From Phascolarctobacterium_A sp034086985 (lineage in GTDB: Bacteria; Bacillota; Negativicutes; Acidaminococcales; Acidaminococcaceae): a DNA stretch of 64,000 bases. The notes below the pieces were generated by a model, which saw only the letters and a program-made list of their open reading frames with translations, made no database searches and was not told the DNA's origin. Below, piece by piece: positions 7,996 to 16,831 of this stretch. The translations under genes and the position numbers were made by a program. The stretch is taken from contig JAXDZG010000021.1 in assembly GCA_034086985.1 (NCBI GenBank), forward strand, positions 62,001 to 126,000, given 5' to 3'. Positions within the stretch are counted from its first letter, which is position 1; the number at the start of each line of letters is the position of its first letter.

Positions 7996-8790
7996 ATGCC
8001 AACAACATTCTTTGGCTGGGTACTCTTCCTGATGGATAAATATGGGCCCGTGCTCCTGAAGGGCGCAGGCGTAACCTTGATGTTAGCCGTGGTGGGCACC
8101 TTTATCGGCTGCTTGATTGGTCTGGTAGTAGGCGTTATTCAAACCATTCCTATGGAGGATAACGACAGCGCTGCCAAGAAAACTGCCATCCGCTGCCTGC
8201 AGCGTTTGCTGGATGCCTATGTGGAGGTTTTCCGTGGTACCCCTATGATTGTACAGGCCATGGTGGTTTATTACGGCGCTATGAGCGTCTTTAACATTGA
8301 TATGTCTCCTATGTTCGCCGGCTTCTTTGTCGTTTCCATTAACACCGGCGCTTATATGGCTGAGACCGTCCGCGGTGGTATCGAGTCCGTGGACCCTGGC
8401 CAAAAGGAAGCTGCTATTGCTATTGGTATGGACCATTTCCAGACCATGCGCTGCGTTATCCTGCCCCAAGCATTGCGTAACGTTATGCCCCAGCTGGGCA
8501 ATAACCTGATTATCAATATTAAGGATACCTCCGTATTGAACGTAATTTCTGTAACCGAGCTGTACTTTGCTTCTAAATCTGCAGCCGGTGTTTACTACAA
8601 GTATTTCGAGATTTTCTTCCTCACCTGTGTAATTTACTTTATCATGACCTTCACTGCTTCCCGCCTGCTGCGCTGGGCAGAAAGCAAGATGGATGGTCCC
8701 AAGGATTATCAGCTGGTGACCTATGACCCCATGATGGACCCCTGTGGTGCAGTGCCACTGCCCACGAAAAAGCAGAAAGGACGGTATTAA
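7996..8790 (+). CDS. Amino-acid ABC transporter permease
   Basis: This is the membrane channel of the polar amino-acid transporter, 264 residues with five to six helices. The first helix pair (LLKGAGVTLMLAVVGTFIGCLIGLVVGV) and the EAA loop (ESVDPGQKEAAIAIGMDHFQTMRCVILPQALRNVMP, about residues 130-165) are typical of the HisMQ/GlnP family. The N-terminus has an unusually long cytoplasmic loop near residues 55-65 (MEDNDSAAKKTAIR). RBS AAGGTGGTG precedes ATG 7996. The ATPase gene follows almost immediately. Confidence 0.92.
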   Translation: MPTTFFGWVLFLMDKYGPVLLKGAGVTLMLAVVGTFIGCLIGLVVGVIQTIPMEDNDSAAKKTAIRCLQRLLDAYVEVFRGTPMIVQAMVVYYGAMSVFNIDMSPMFAGFFVVSINTGAYMAETVRGGIESVDPGQKEAAIAIGMDHFQTMRCVILPQALRNVMPQLGNNLIINIKDTSVLNVISVTELYFASKSAAGVYYKYFEIFFLTCVIYFIMTFTASRLLRWAESKMDGPKDYQLVTYDPMMDPCGAVPLPTKKQKGRY

Positions 8791-8793
8791 TTG

Positions 8794-9537
8794 ATGGATA
8801 AGGAATTAATTGTTTCTGTCTGCGATTTACAAAAGGCTTTTGGCGAAAGGGAAATCCTCAAGGGCATTAGCTTTGATATTCACCGTGGTGACGTAATTTG
8901 CATCATTGGCCCTTCCGGTAGCGGCAAATCCACCCTTATTCGTTGCGTGAACTTTTTAGAGCATCCCACCGGCGGTCATATCGAATACCGTGGCAAGGAT
9001 GTTATGCAGGCCTTTAAAAAGCTTCCCCTGTATCGCACTAAGGTGGGCATGGTGTTTCAATCTTTCAATCTGTTTAACAACATGACAGTTTTAGAAAACT
9101 GCATGGTGGGCCAGGTGAAGGTGCTGGGCAAGAATAAGGACGAAGCTAAAGCAACTGCCTTGAAATACCTGAAGCACGTTGGCATGGATAGCTATGTTAA
9201 TGCTAAGCCCCATCAGCTTAGCGGCGGCCAAAAGCAGCGTGTAGCTATTGCTCGTGCTCTAGCATTGGAGCCTGAGGTGCTTCTCATGGACGAGCCTACT
9301 AGTGCGCTGGATCCGGAAATGGTAGGCGAGGTTCTACGTGTTATCCGTGATTTGGCCAAGGAGGGCCTGACCATGGTTATCGTAACCCACGAGATGGCCT
9401 TTGCAAGGGATGTTTCCAATCGTGTCATCTTCATCGACCAAGGCGTTATTGCTGAAGAGGGCGAGCCGAGCCAGCTCTTTGGCAATCCTAAAAACCAAAG
9501 AACTCGTGACTTTTTGTCACGCTTCCAAAATAATTAA
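8794..9537 (+). CDS. Amino-acid ABC transporter ATP-binding protein
   Basis: This 247-residue ATPase powers the uptake system. Motifs in order are Walker A GPSGSGKST near residue 39, Q-loop GMVFQSFNLF, signature LSGGQKQR near 145, Walker B LLMDEPTSALDPE and switch histidine TH. The arrangement SBP-permease-ATPase is that of glutamine/histidine/cystine-type importers. ATG 8794 was chosen over the adjacent TTG 8791; AAAGGACGG lies upstream. A hairpin plus T run closes the operon. Confidence 0.94.
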   Translation: MDKELIVSVCDLQKAFGEREILKGISFDIHRGDVICIIGPSGSGKSTLIRCVNFLEHPTGGHIEYRGKDVMQAFKKLPLYRTKVGMVFQSFNLFNNMTVLENCMVGQVKVLGKNKDEAKATALKYLKHVGMDSYVNAKPHQLSGGQKQRVAIARALALEPEVLLMDEPTSALDPEMVGEVLRVIRDLAKEGLTMVIVTHEMAFARDVSNRVIFIDQGVIAEEGEPSQLFGNPKNQRTRDFLSRFQNN

Positions 9538-9548
9538 TGTTTTGCAAG

Positions 9549-9599
9549 CAAGCACTCCTGCTGTGGCTTTATGCAGCTAAAGCAAGGGTGCTTTTTTTT
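9549..9599 (+). terminator. Terminator of the amino-acid ABC operon
   Basis: AAGCACTCCTGCT (from 9550) pairs imperfectly with AGCAAGGGTGCTT, followed by eight T. Confidence 0.75.
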
Positions 9600-9691
9600 A
9601 GAAAATTTGCAGGACTAGAACAGGAAAAAGCAGGGCGCTGGCGAAATATACAACTAAAAGGAATATTTTAAGCTTTTTTGAGGTGGGAAAG

Positions 9692-11245
9692 ATGCGAGCT
9701 TTAAGAAATTTACTGTTCTTGGTGCTGCTACTAGCGTGCCAGACGGCCTGGGCTGCTAAGGGCACACTTTTATTTATTCCCTTGGACAATAGACCGGTAT
9801 GCTTTGACTATACTGTGCAGACCATGGAGGCTGCGGGCTGGGAGATTAAAACTCCACCCAGGGAATATATTGCCAGTGAAAAAAATATGGGCGAGCCTGA
9901 AAAGATGCTGGCATGGCTGGAGGAGCAGGCTCCGGAGGCCGTGGGCATAGTAGCTTCCAGCGATGCTTTGATTTACGGTGGCTTAGTAGCTAGCCGTACC
10001 CATGAGATTCCCTTGGAGGTACTGCAGCAGCGTGCTCAGCGGCTGGTGGATTTTCGCAGTCAGCATGGTCGTCAGAAGGTGATTTATCTTTTCACTACCA
10101 TCATGCGCTCGCCTAAGGCCAGCAGTGCGCCGGTGGAGCCTGCCTATTACAAGGAGTGGGGACCCAAGCTGTTCCGCTTGGGTGCCTTAGAGGATAAGCG
10201 GGAGCTGAAGCTGTTAAAGCGCAGGGAGGCCAAGGAATTGGCCGCTTTGCGGGCCGCAATTCCTGAAGATATCATCAAGGATTTATATACCCGCCGCGCT
10301 AATAATATTATGACTACGGAGCTTTTATTGCACGGCGTAGAAAGCGGTGACTTTGATTACTTCCTCATCGGTCGCGACGATACCGCGCCCTTTTCCCAAG
10401 CTCATCGTGAGGCGCGCAGCATGGATATTTTGGTGAGCGAGCTGCCTAGGGAGCGCATTCGTTTCTTCGCGGGGGCGGACCAATTGGGCTTGGTTTTGCT
10501 CACTAGGGCTGCCAAACGCTTGCAGTATGAGCTGCCGCTGGTAAATGTAACCTACGCTGCAGGGGCGGGCGGTAAGACGGTCCCCTCCTATGAGGATGAC
10601 ACCGTAGCCGAAAGTGCTAAGCAGCATATTTATGCTGCGGGAGCCTTTCCCGTGCGCCTGCGTAAAAATGCTGATTTAGTGCTGGCAGTGAATACGCCCA
10701 AGTATGGCAAGACCTTAGAGGCGTCTAGCACCGTGAATAGCTATAAGGTGCCTAAGGAAACCAAGAATTTTGTGAGCAAGGTAGGGCGTTTAAGTGAGCG
10801 CTATCCTGTGGCCTTGGCTGACGTGAAATTTGGTAATGGTGCCGATAATGCTTTAGTAAAAACTCTGTTTGCGCAGGATTTAGCCTTTAAGCTGGCCGCC
10901 TACGGCGGTTGGAACACCGCCGGCAACAGCTTGGGCTTCGCCTTGGCTCAAGGCTTAATGAGCAGTGAAATCGATGCAACAGCGAAAAAAGAGCTGCTGG
11001 AGCAGCGCTATCTGGATGACTGGGCTTATCAGTCTAATGTGCGCATGCAGACTTATACCCAGCTGATTTGGCCGCAGTATTGGCCTAACAGCGGCTTAAA
11101 GGGTGAGCAGCTCGCGCAAGCGGAAGCTTTTATTACCCGGGAAATGGTGCAGCTGGCCGAGCCATACATGGGCGAGGCTGTACGAGAATACAGCTACACT
11201 CTGCCCTGGAAGCGCATGTTTGAGGTGCAGATTAGTAAAAAATAG
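9692..11245 (+). CDS. Exported DUF4127 family protein
   Basis: This 517-residue protein has an N-terminal signal peptide (LLFLVLLLACQTAWA, cleavage after AWA) and is therefore likely periplasmic. After it comes the DUF4127 hallmark LLFIPLDNRPVCFDYTVQTMEAAGW. Further conserved-looking stretches are GIVASSDALIYGGLVASRTHE, FTTIMRSPKASSAPVEPAYYKEWG, the acidic FLIGRDDTAPFSQAHREA and YGGWNTAGNSLGFALAQG. Biochemical function of the family is unknown; the Asp/His-rich motifs suggest a hydrolase, but that is a guess. ATG 9692 is well placed behind AGGTGGG. A GNAT acetyltransferase begins 22 bases downstream. Confidence 0.85.
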   Translation: MRALRNLLFLVLLLACQTAWAAKGTLLFIPLDNRPVCFDYTVQTMEAAGWEIKTPPREYIASEKNMGEPEKMLAWLEEQAPEAVGIVASSDALIYGGLVASRTHEIPLEVLQQRAQRLVDFRSQHGRQKVIYLFTTIMRSPKASSAPVEPAYYKEWGPKLFRLGALEDKRELKLLKRREAKELAALRAAIPEDIIKDLYTRRANNIMTTELLLHGVESGDFDYFLIGRDDTAPFSQAHREARSMDILVSELPRERIRFFAGADQLGLVLLTRAAKRLQYELPLVNVTYAAGAGGKTVPSYEDDTVAESAKQHIYAAGAFPVRLRKNADLVLAVNTPKYGKTLEASSTVNSYKVPKETKNFVSKVGRLSERYPVALADVKFGNGADNALVKTLFAQDLAFKLAAYGGWNTAGNSLGFALAQGLMSSEIDATAKKELLEQRYLDDWAYQSNVRMQTYTQLIWPQYWPNSGLKGEQLAQAEAFITREMVQLAEPYMGEAVREYSYTLPWKRMFEVQISKK

Positions 11246-11267
11246 AGTGTGAGGTTGAAGTAGAAAG

Positions 11268-11897
11268 ATGGAGCAAAAGATGTGTGTGCGAGCAGCAGCG
11301 CCGCAGGATGCGGCGCGTCTGCTGGAGATATATACTCCCTTTGTGGTTAGCGAGGACAGCAGTCTGAGCAATGTGTCCTTTGAGCTGGAGGCGCCCTCTC
11401 TAGAGGATTTTCGCCAGCGCATAGTGGATATTTCTCGTAAATATCCCTATTTAGTGGCCGAGGTGGGTGAGGAGCTTTTGGGCTATGTGTATTGCCATCC
11501 CTATAGGGAGCGTTTAGCTTATCAGTGGGCAGTGGAGGTAACCATTTATCTTGCACCTGCAGGTCAGGGCAGGGGCTTAGGGCGCTTGCTTTACGAGGCT
11601 ATGGAAGAAATTCTGCGCTTACAGGGCATTACCATGGCTTATTCCTGCATTACCCTGGGCAATGAGCACAGCATTAAAATGCACGAGGCTCTGGGCTATC
11701 GACTCATCGGTACCTTTAGCAAATCTGGCTATAAAAACGACCAGTGGTTGGATACAGTGTGGCTGGAAAAACAGCTCCAGCCATGTCCGCCCCAGCCGGA
11801 AAATATTAAGGGTTGGCATGAAATAGCTCCAGCTACTATAGCAAGCATTTGCCAGCAAGCAGGCGCTAAACTTAAGGCTTTACTGAGCAAGGAATAA
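11268..11897 (+). CDS. GNAT-family N-acetyltransferase
   Basis: A 209-residue acetyl-CoA dependent acetyltransferase. The body resembles the phosphinothricin/methionine sulfone acetyltransferase group: an N-terminal RAAAPQDAARLLEIYTPFV, the substrate-region YPYLVAEVGEELLGYVYCHPYRERLAYQWAVEVTIYL, and the acetyl-CoA loop GQGRGLGRLLYEAM near residue 105. The last about 45 residues (after WLEKQL) are a Pro/Ala-rich tail beyond the domain. It is probably cotranscribed with the DUF4127 gene. The acceptor substrate is unknown. Confidence 0.85.
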   Translation: MEQKMCVRAAAPQDAARLLEIYTPFVVSEDSSLSNVSFELEAPSLEDFRQRIVDISRKYPYLVAEVGEELLGYVYCHPYRERLAYQWAVEVTIYLAPAGQGRGLGRLLYEAMEEILRLQGITMAYSCITLGNEHSIKMHEALGYRLIGTFSKSGYKNDQWLDTVWLEKQLQPCPPQPENIKGWHEIAPATIASICQQAGAKLKALLSKE

Positions 11898-11918
11898 TCC
11901 CAAGAAGGTGACTCTAGA

Positions 11919-13184
11919 ATGGACTTAAAATATTATCAAGAAAAGCATAAGCCCAGTAGTAGGGCGGAGGAGATACTGCGCTATATCGGCCCCGGCCTTT
12001 TGATTACCGTTGGCTTTATTGACCCCGGCAACTGGGCCTCCAATTTGGCTGCAGGTGCGGACTATGGCTATGTACTGCTGTGGATGGTAACGCTGTCCAC
12101 CATCATGCTGATTTTACTCCAGCATAACGCAGCTCATTTGGGCATCGCCTCAGGCCTGTGCTTATCCGAGGCAGCGACCAAATACCTGCCTCGCTGGGTC
12201 AGCGTGCCCATTTTGGCTTCCGCCGTCATGGCCTCTGTGGCCACTAGCTTGGCAGAAATTTTGGGCGGTGCCATCGCTTTAGAGCTGCTTTTTGGCATAC
12301 CACTATGGTTGGGAAGCATTATGATGGCTGCGCTCTGTTCCTGGCTTTTGCGGTCTAATTCATATAGCAAGCTAGAAAAAATCATCATCGGCTTCGTATC
12401 GATTATAGGTCTGTCCTTTTTGGCAGAAATTATTATGGTACCTTTGGACTGGGGCGCAGCAGCTAAGGGATGGGTAACACCCAGCATTCCCCACGGCTCG
12501 CTGCTCGTAATTATGAGTGTGCTGGGCGCAGTAGTTATGCCCCACAATCTTTTTCTGCATTCCGAGGTTATCCAGAGCCGTCACTGGAATTTGGAGGATG
12601 AGGCAGTGATTAAGCGTCAGCTGAACTTCGAATTCCTAGACACCCTGCTTTCCATGAGCATTGGCTGGGCTATTAACAGCGCCATGATTTTGGTGGCTGC
12701 GGCAGTATTCTTTGCTAATAAGGTACAGGTGAATGATTTGGCCCAGGCAGTGGATTTGCTGAAGCCTCTTTTGGGTAACAGCTCTGCTATTCTGTTTGCT
12801 GTGGCCCTGCTTTTCGCTGGCATTTCCTCCACCGCCACAGCGGGTATGGCCGGCGCCACCGTCTACGCCGGTATCTTCGGCGAGGGCTACGATGTGCAGG
12901 ACCCGCACTCATGGCATGGCGTGCTGTTGACCTATTGGTTAGCCGTACTCATCATTCTTTTTATAGATGACCCCTTCAACGGACTCATCTATTCCCAGAT
13001 GGCTCTCAGTGTGCAGCTGCCCTGGACTATTGGCCTTTTGATTTACCTCACTTCTTCCAAAGAGGTTATGGGTAAATTTGCCAATACCACGCGCATGAAG
13101 ATCATCCTGAGTACCATTGGCGTTATCGTCATTGTGCTTAATATTATGCTGCTTTTGGAGTCCTTTGGCATCATGACCTTCTAG
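11919..13184 (+). CDS. Nramp-family divalent metal transporter
   Basis: An inner-membrane proton-coupled importer of Mn(II) or Fe(II), 421 residues with about eleven helices. The metal-site motifs are intact: DPGNWASN in helix 1 (near residue 34) and VVMPHNLFLHSEVIQSR in helix 6 (near 207), plus ISSTATAGMAGATVYAG in helix 8. The methionine of helix 6 is present, which is the usual mark for selection of transition metals over calcium. RBS AAGAAGGTGA precedes ATG 11919. The gene sits 21 bases after the acetyltransferase and could share its transcript. No metal riboswitch was seen before it. Confidence 0.92.
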   Translation: MDLKYYQEKHKPSSRAEEILRYIGPGLLITVGFIDPGNWASNLAAGADYGYVLLWMVTLSTIMLILLQHNAAHLGIASGLCLSEAATKYLPRWVSVPILASAVMASVATSLAEILGGAIALELLFGIPLWLGSIMMAALCSWLLRSNSYSKLEKIIIGFVSIIGLSFLAEIIMVPLDWGAAAKGWVTPSIPHGSLLVIMSVLGAVVMPHNLFLHSEVIQSRHWNLEDEAVIKRQLNFEFLDTLLSMSIGWAINSAMILVAAAVFFANKVQVNDLAQAVDLLKPLLGNSSAILFAVALLFAGISSTATAGMAGATVYAGIFGEGYDVQDPHSWHGVLLTYWLAVLIILFIDDPFNGLIYSQMALSVQLPWTIGLLIYLTSSKEVMGKFANTTRMKIILSTIGVIVIVLNIMLLLESFGIMTF

Positions 13185-13243
13185 AACTTGCAAGGCTGCT
13201 AGAAAATTGCTCAAAAAAATTTCAAAAACTTGCAAAAAAGATG

Positions 13244-13272
13244 TTGACAAAAGACTCTCGATGCTTTATACT
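13244..13272 (+). promoter_or_regulatory. tRNA-Gly promoter
   Basis: TTGACA (13244-13249) and TATACT (13267-13272) with a 17-base spacer, 32 bases before the tRNA 5' end. Confidence 0.85.
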
Positions 13273-13304
13273 TATATTCGTTGCTGATGCACTAGCGACG
13301 AAAT

Positions 13305-13379
<75 letters not shown>

Positions 13380-13390
13380 CTTAAAAAATT

Positions 13391-13420
13391 ACCCGACAGT
13401 TTTTGACTGTCGGGTTTTTT
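13391..13420 (+). terminator. tRNA-Gly terminator
   Basis: ACCCGACAGT (13391-13400) pairs perfectly with ACTGTCGGGT (13406-13415) around TTTTG, followed by T5. Confidence 0.9.
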
Positions 13421-13424
13421 AGTA

Positions 13425-13453
13425 TTGTCAAGATGCTTCTATTGTGATATGAT
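13425..13453 (+). promoter_or_regulatory. Promoter of tig-clpP-clpX
   Basis: TTGTCA (13425-13430), a 17-base spacer, and TATGAT (13448-13453) with an extended TG at the -10. The leader is about 100 bases before the trigger factor start. Confidence 0.75.
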
Positions 13454-13558
13454 ATTATGAGCGATTTGTGTCAGCACAATTTTCGCACTTGGAAAGCTGG
13501 CAACCTAATCCGATTATTATTATTTTTACCCACATAAATTTAAGGGAGGATTTTATTA

Positions 13559-14842
13559 ATGAACGTTACTGTTGAAAGAGTAGAAAATGAGGCCACTTTA
13601 AAGATTACCGCTCCGGCTGCTGATGTTAATGCCGGTTTCAAAAAAGCTGTCCAAAAAATTGCTAATAGCGTAAATATCCCTGGCTTCCGCAAGGGCAAGG
13701 CTCCTCGTGCTATCATCGAAATGCACTATGGCAAGGATGCTATTAAACAAGAAGCTTTCGAAATGGTAGCTAACAAGCTGTACACCGAAGCTCTGGATGT
13801 GAAGAACCTGATTCCTGTTGAGGATCCCAAGGTTGAAGAATCTGTATTCGAAGAAGGCAAGGACATGGAGCTGACCATTAAGGTTACCGTTAAACCTGAA
13901 CCTGAGCTGGGCGAATACAAGGGCCTGCATGTTGACAAGGAAGAACCCGTTGTAACCGACGAGGACGTTGAAGCACAAATGAACGACCTGCGTAACCGCA
14001 ATGCTAAAATGGTTGCAGCTGAAGAAGGCCATGTAATCGAAAAGGGCGATTTCGCTATTATCGACTTTGCTGGTACCGTTGGCGGCGAACCCTTCAGCGG
14101 CGGCGAAGGCAAGGGTTATCCTCTGGAGGTTGGCTCTAACTCCTTCATCCCCGGCTTTGAAGATCAACTGGTTGGCCTCTCCAAGGGCGATGCTACCGAT
14201 GTAGAAGTAACCTTCCCCGAAGAGTATTTCGTAAAAGAATTGGCTGGCAAGGAAGCAGTTTTCAAGGTTAACATCCAAGATGTTAAGATTAAAGAGCTGC
14301 CCGAGCTGACCGACGAATATGTTGCTGCTAACAGCGACTTCAAGACTGTTGAAGAAATGCGCGCTAACTACAAAGAGCGTATGCAAAAGGCTGCTGAAGA
14401 AAACGCTAAGGTTGCTTATGAGCATGCTCTGATCGACGCTGCTGTTGCTAACGCTAAATTCACCGTTCCGGCCATCATGATCGAAGACCGCATTACCCAA
14501 ATGGTTGAAGAAATGCGCATGAGCCTGGAAAGCCGCAAGATGAACATGGATATGTACAAGCAATACACCGGTCTGACCGATGAGCAAATCCGTGAAAACC
14601 AACGTCCGGCTGCTGAAGAAAACGTTAAGACCGACATCGTTCTGGACGCTATCGCTAAGGCAGAAAACATCCAAGTTGACATGGCTGACGTTGATGCAGA
14701 AATCGCTGCTATCTCCGCTCAACATGGCGCTTCTGTAGATGAAGTGAAGAAGATTATTAAATCCAATGGCACCATGGGCCTGCTGCTGGCTAACATTCTG
14801 CGCCGCAAAGCTGCTCATGTTGTAATTGACAGCGCAAAATAA
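13559..14842 (+). CDS. tig: Trigger factor
   Basis: A ribosome-associated chaperone and peptidyl-prolyl isomerase at the polypeptide exit tunnel; 427 residues, the normal size. The N-terminal ribosome-binding domain carries the signature loop GFRKGKAPRAIIEMHYG near residues 42-60. The central FKBP-like domain starts at about 150 (IEKGDFAIIDFAGTVGG), and a long helical C-terminal domain follows. GGGAGGA precedes ATG 13559. Codon choice is strongly restricted (for example CTG, GCT, GAA), as in a highly expressed gene. It heads the tig-clpP-clpX cluster. Confidence 0.97.
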   Translation: MNVTVERVENEATLKITAPAADVNAGFKKAVQKIANSVNIPGFRKGKAPRAIIEMHYGKDAIKQEAFEMVANKLYTEALDVKNLIPVEDPKVEESVFEEGKDMELTIKVTVKPEPELGEYKGLHVDKEEPVVTDEDVEAQMNDLRNRNAKMVAAEEGHVIEKGDFAIIDFAGTVGGEPFSGGEGKGYPLEVGSNSFIPGFEDQLVGLSKGDATDVEVTFPEEYFVKELAGKEAVFKVNIQDVKIKELPELTDEYVAANSDFKTVEEMRANYKERMQKAAEENAKVAYEHALIDAAVANAKFTVPAIMIEDRITQMVEEMRMSLESRKMNMDMYKQYTGLTDEQIRENQRPAAEENVKTDIVLDAIAKAENIQVDMADVDAEIAAISAQHGASVDEVKKIIKSNGTMGLLLANILRRKAAHVVIDSAK

Positions 14843-14892
14843 TTACGAGCTAAGCTTGATGATAAAAGCATACAGTAAAGGAGTGTGACAAA

Positions 14893-15486
14893 ATGAATTA
14901 CGTGCCTATCGTTGTTGAACAATCCAGCCGTGGCGAGCGTTCTTACGATATTTACTCCCGCCTGTTAAAGGACAGAATCGTGTTCGTGACCGGACCTATT
15001 GATGACAGTATGGCCAATGTTGTCATCGCTCAGTTATTGTTCCTGGAGTCCGAGGACCCCGATAAGGATATTCATCTGTACATTAATAGCCCAGGCGGCA
15101 GCGTTAGCGCCGGCATGGCTATTTATGACACAATGCAATACATTAAGCCCGATGTTTCCACTATCTGCATGGGTATGGCTGCCAGCATGGCTTCTGTGCT
15201 GCTGGCTGCCGGCGCACCTGGCAAGCGTTTTGCTCTGCCCTATTCCAGGGTGATGATTCATCAGCCTCTGGGCGGTGCCCAGGGCCAGGCTACGGAAATC
15301 GAAATCCACGCTCGGGAAATCCTGCGCATTCGCCAGGAGATGAACGAGGTGCTGGCTAAGCATACCGGCCAAAGCGTGGAAAAGATTGCCGCTGATACCG
15401 AGCGTGACCACTACCTGACCAGCAAGGAAGCAAAGGCATATGGTCTGATTGATGAGGTTGTCAGCCGTAACAAATCAGCAGAATAA
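14893..15486 (+). CDS. clpP: ATP-dependent Clp protease proteolytic subunit
   Basis: The serine peptidase chamber that degrades proteins unfolded by ClpX. The 197 residues match the family. The catalytic serine is S98 in GMAASMAS and the histidine H123 in MIHQPLGG; the aspartate lies near residue 172 in RDHYLTSKEA. The start has the usual Firmicutes propeptide-like NYVPIVVEQSSRGERSYDIYSRLLKDRI. It is 50 bases after tig and 21 before clpX, all with ribosome sites, so a single operon is likely. Confidence 0.97.
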   Translation: MNYVPIVVEQSSRGERSYDIYSRLLKDRIVFVTGPIDDSMANVVIAQLLFLESEDPDKDIHLYINSPGGSVSAGMAIYDTMQYIKPDVSTICMGMAASMASVLLAAGAPGKRFALPYSRVMIHQPLGGAQGQATEIEIHAREILRIRQEMNEVLAKHTGQSVEKIAADTERDHYLTSKEAKAYGLIDEVVSRNKSAE

Positions 15487-15507
15487 GATACCAAGGAGAT
15501 TTACGAG

Positions 15508-16761
15508 ATGAATTTTGACGATGGTCAGGGCAAGGATTTGTGCTGCTCCTTTTGCGGTAAACGCGAAAGCCAAGTGGGCAGATTGATTGCCGGACGTGGA
15601 GTGTATATCTGCGATGAGTGTATCGAGTTCTGCAAAGATATGCTTGACGAGGATAAGCAGCAGGCAGCACAAGAAAATGGCACTGAGGTTAGCGAGCTGC
15701 CAAAACCGAAAGAAATCAAGGCTATTTTAGATGAATATGTTATCGGCCAGGATGAGGCCAAAAAGACCCTGTCCGTGGCTGTTTACAACCATTATAAACG
15801 CATTAATTATGAAATGCAGAATCCTCAAGATAAACGTGAGGTGGAGCTGCAAAAGTCCAACATCCTGATGCTGGGCCCCACCGGTAGCGGCAAAACCCTG
15901 CTGGCCCAAACCTTGGCTAAAATTTTGCAGGTGCCCTTTGCTATTGCCGATGCAACTACGCTTACGGAAGCGGGCTATGTGGGCGAGGATGTGGAGAATA
16001 TCCTCTTAAAGCTCATTAGCAATGCTGATTATGATGTGGAAGCTGCTCAACGTGGCATTGTTTACATTGATGAAATTGATAAGATTGCCCGCAAATCCGA
16101 AAACGTTTCCATTACTCGCGACGTTTCCGGTGAGGGCGTGCAGCAGGCTTTGCTGAAAATTCTGGAGGGTACCGTGGCTAGCGTGCCGCCCAAGGGAGGA
16201 CGTAAGCATCCCCATCAGGAGTTTATCAATATCGATACCACCAATATCCTTTTTATTTGTGGCGGTGCCTTTGCCGGCATGGAGCATATTGTCAATGCTC
16301 GTGTGGGCAAAAAGAATCTGGGCTTTGGCGCAGATATCCGCAAGAAGGCTGAGGTTAATGTTAACGAGGCCTTTGACCAGGTGTTGCCTGAGGATATTAT
16401 GAAGTTTGGTATTATCCCGGAATTTGCCGGTCGTCTGCCCGTAGTGGTAACGTTGAATTCCTTGGATAAGGCAGCTTTGGTAAAGATTTTGACCGAGCCT
16501 CGCAATGCGCTGGTAAAGCAATATCAACGTTTCCTTGAGATGGATGGTGTGGAGCTGGAGTTTGAGCCTGCAGCTCTGGAGGCTATTGCTGAAGAAGCGC
16601 TGAAGCGTAATGCCGGTGCTCGTGGTCTGCGTTCAATAATTGAGTCCATTATGCGCAATGTAATGTATGATGTTCCTTCCCGTGACGATGTAAAAAAATG
16701 CATTGTTACTGAAGCCACTGTGCGTGAGCATTGTGAGCCACAGATGATTGTGGAAGATTAA
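15508..16761 (+). CDS. clpX: ATP-dependent Clp protease ATP-binding subunit
   Basis: A hexameric AAA+ unfoldase partner of ClpP, 417 residues. The N-terminal zinc-binding domain shows CCSFCGKRESQVGRLIAG and YICDECIEFC. It is followed by Walker A GPTGSGKTLLAQ near 116, pore loop GYVGEDVE, Walker B VYIDEIDKIA, and the sensor region AGARGLRSIIE. The IGF-type loop for ClpP docking is visible as FGIIPEFAGR. RBS AAGGAG precedes ATG 15508. A terminator follows the gene. Confidence 0.97.
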   Translation: MNFDDGQGKDLCCSFCGKRESQVGRLIAGRGVYICDECIEFCKDMLDEDKQQAAQENGTEVSELPKPKEIKAILDEYVIGQDEAKKTLSVAVYNHYKRINYEMQNPQDKREVELQKSNILMLGPTGSGKTLLAQTLAKILQVPFAIADATTLTEAGYVGEDVENILLKLISNADYDVEAAQRGIVYIDEIDKIARKSENVSITRDVSGEGVQQALLKILEGTVASVPPKGGRKHPHQEFINIDTTNILFICGGAFAGMEHIVNARVGKKNLGFGADIRKKAEVNVNEAFDQVLPEDIMKFGIIPEFAGRLPVVVTLNSLDKAALVKILTEPRNALVKQYQRFLEMDGVELEFEPAALEAIAEEALKRNAGARGLRSIIESIMRNVMYDVPSRDDVKKCIVTEATVREHCEPQMIVED

Positions 16762-16771
16762 TTGCAAAATG

Positions 16772-16802
16772 AGGGGAAGGAGAAAAAGGCCTTCCCCTTT
16801 TC
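16772..16802 (+). terminator. Terminator after clpX
   Basis: AGGGGAAGG (16772-16780) pairs with CCTTCCCCT (16790-16798), then a T run. lon starts 30 bases further on, so partial read-through into lon is possible. Confidence 0.8.
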
Positions 16803-16831
16803 TATTGTTTTTTCGTGAAAGGAGGGTTTAG

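Noticed and set aside
13598..14818. Long antisense ORF (406 codons) opposite the trigger factor gene, and similar long antisense frames opposite mutB, the CoA-transferase and mmdA
   Set aside because: They mirror strongly codon-biased genes, have Cys/Phe/Asn-rich compositions unlike real proteins and lack ribosome sites. They are shadows.
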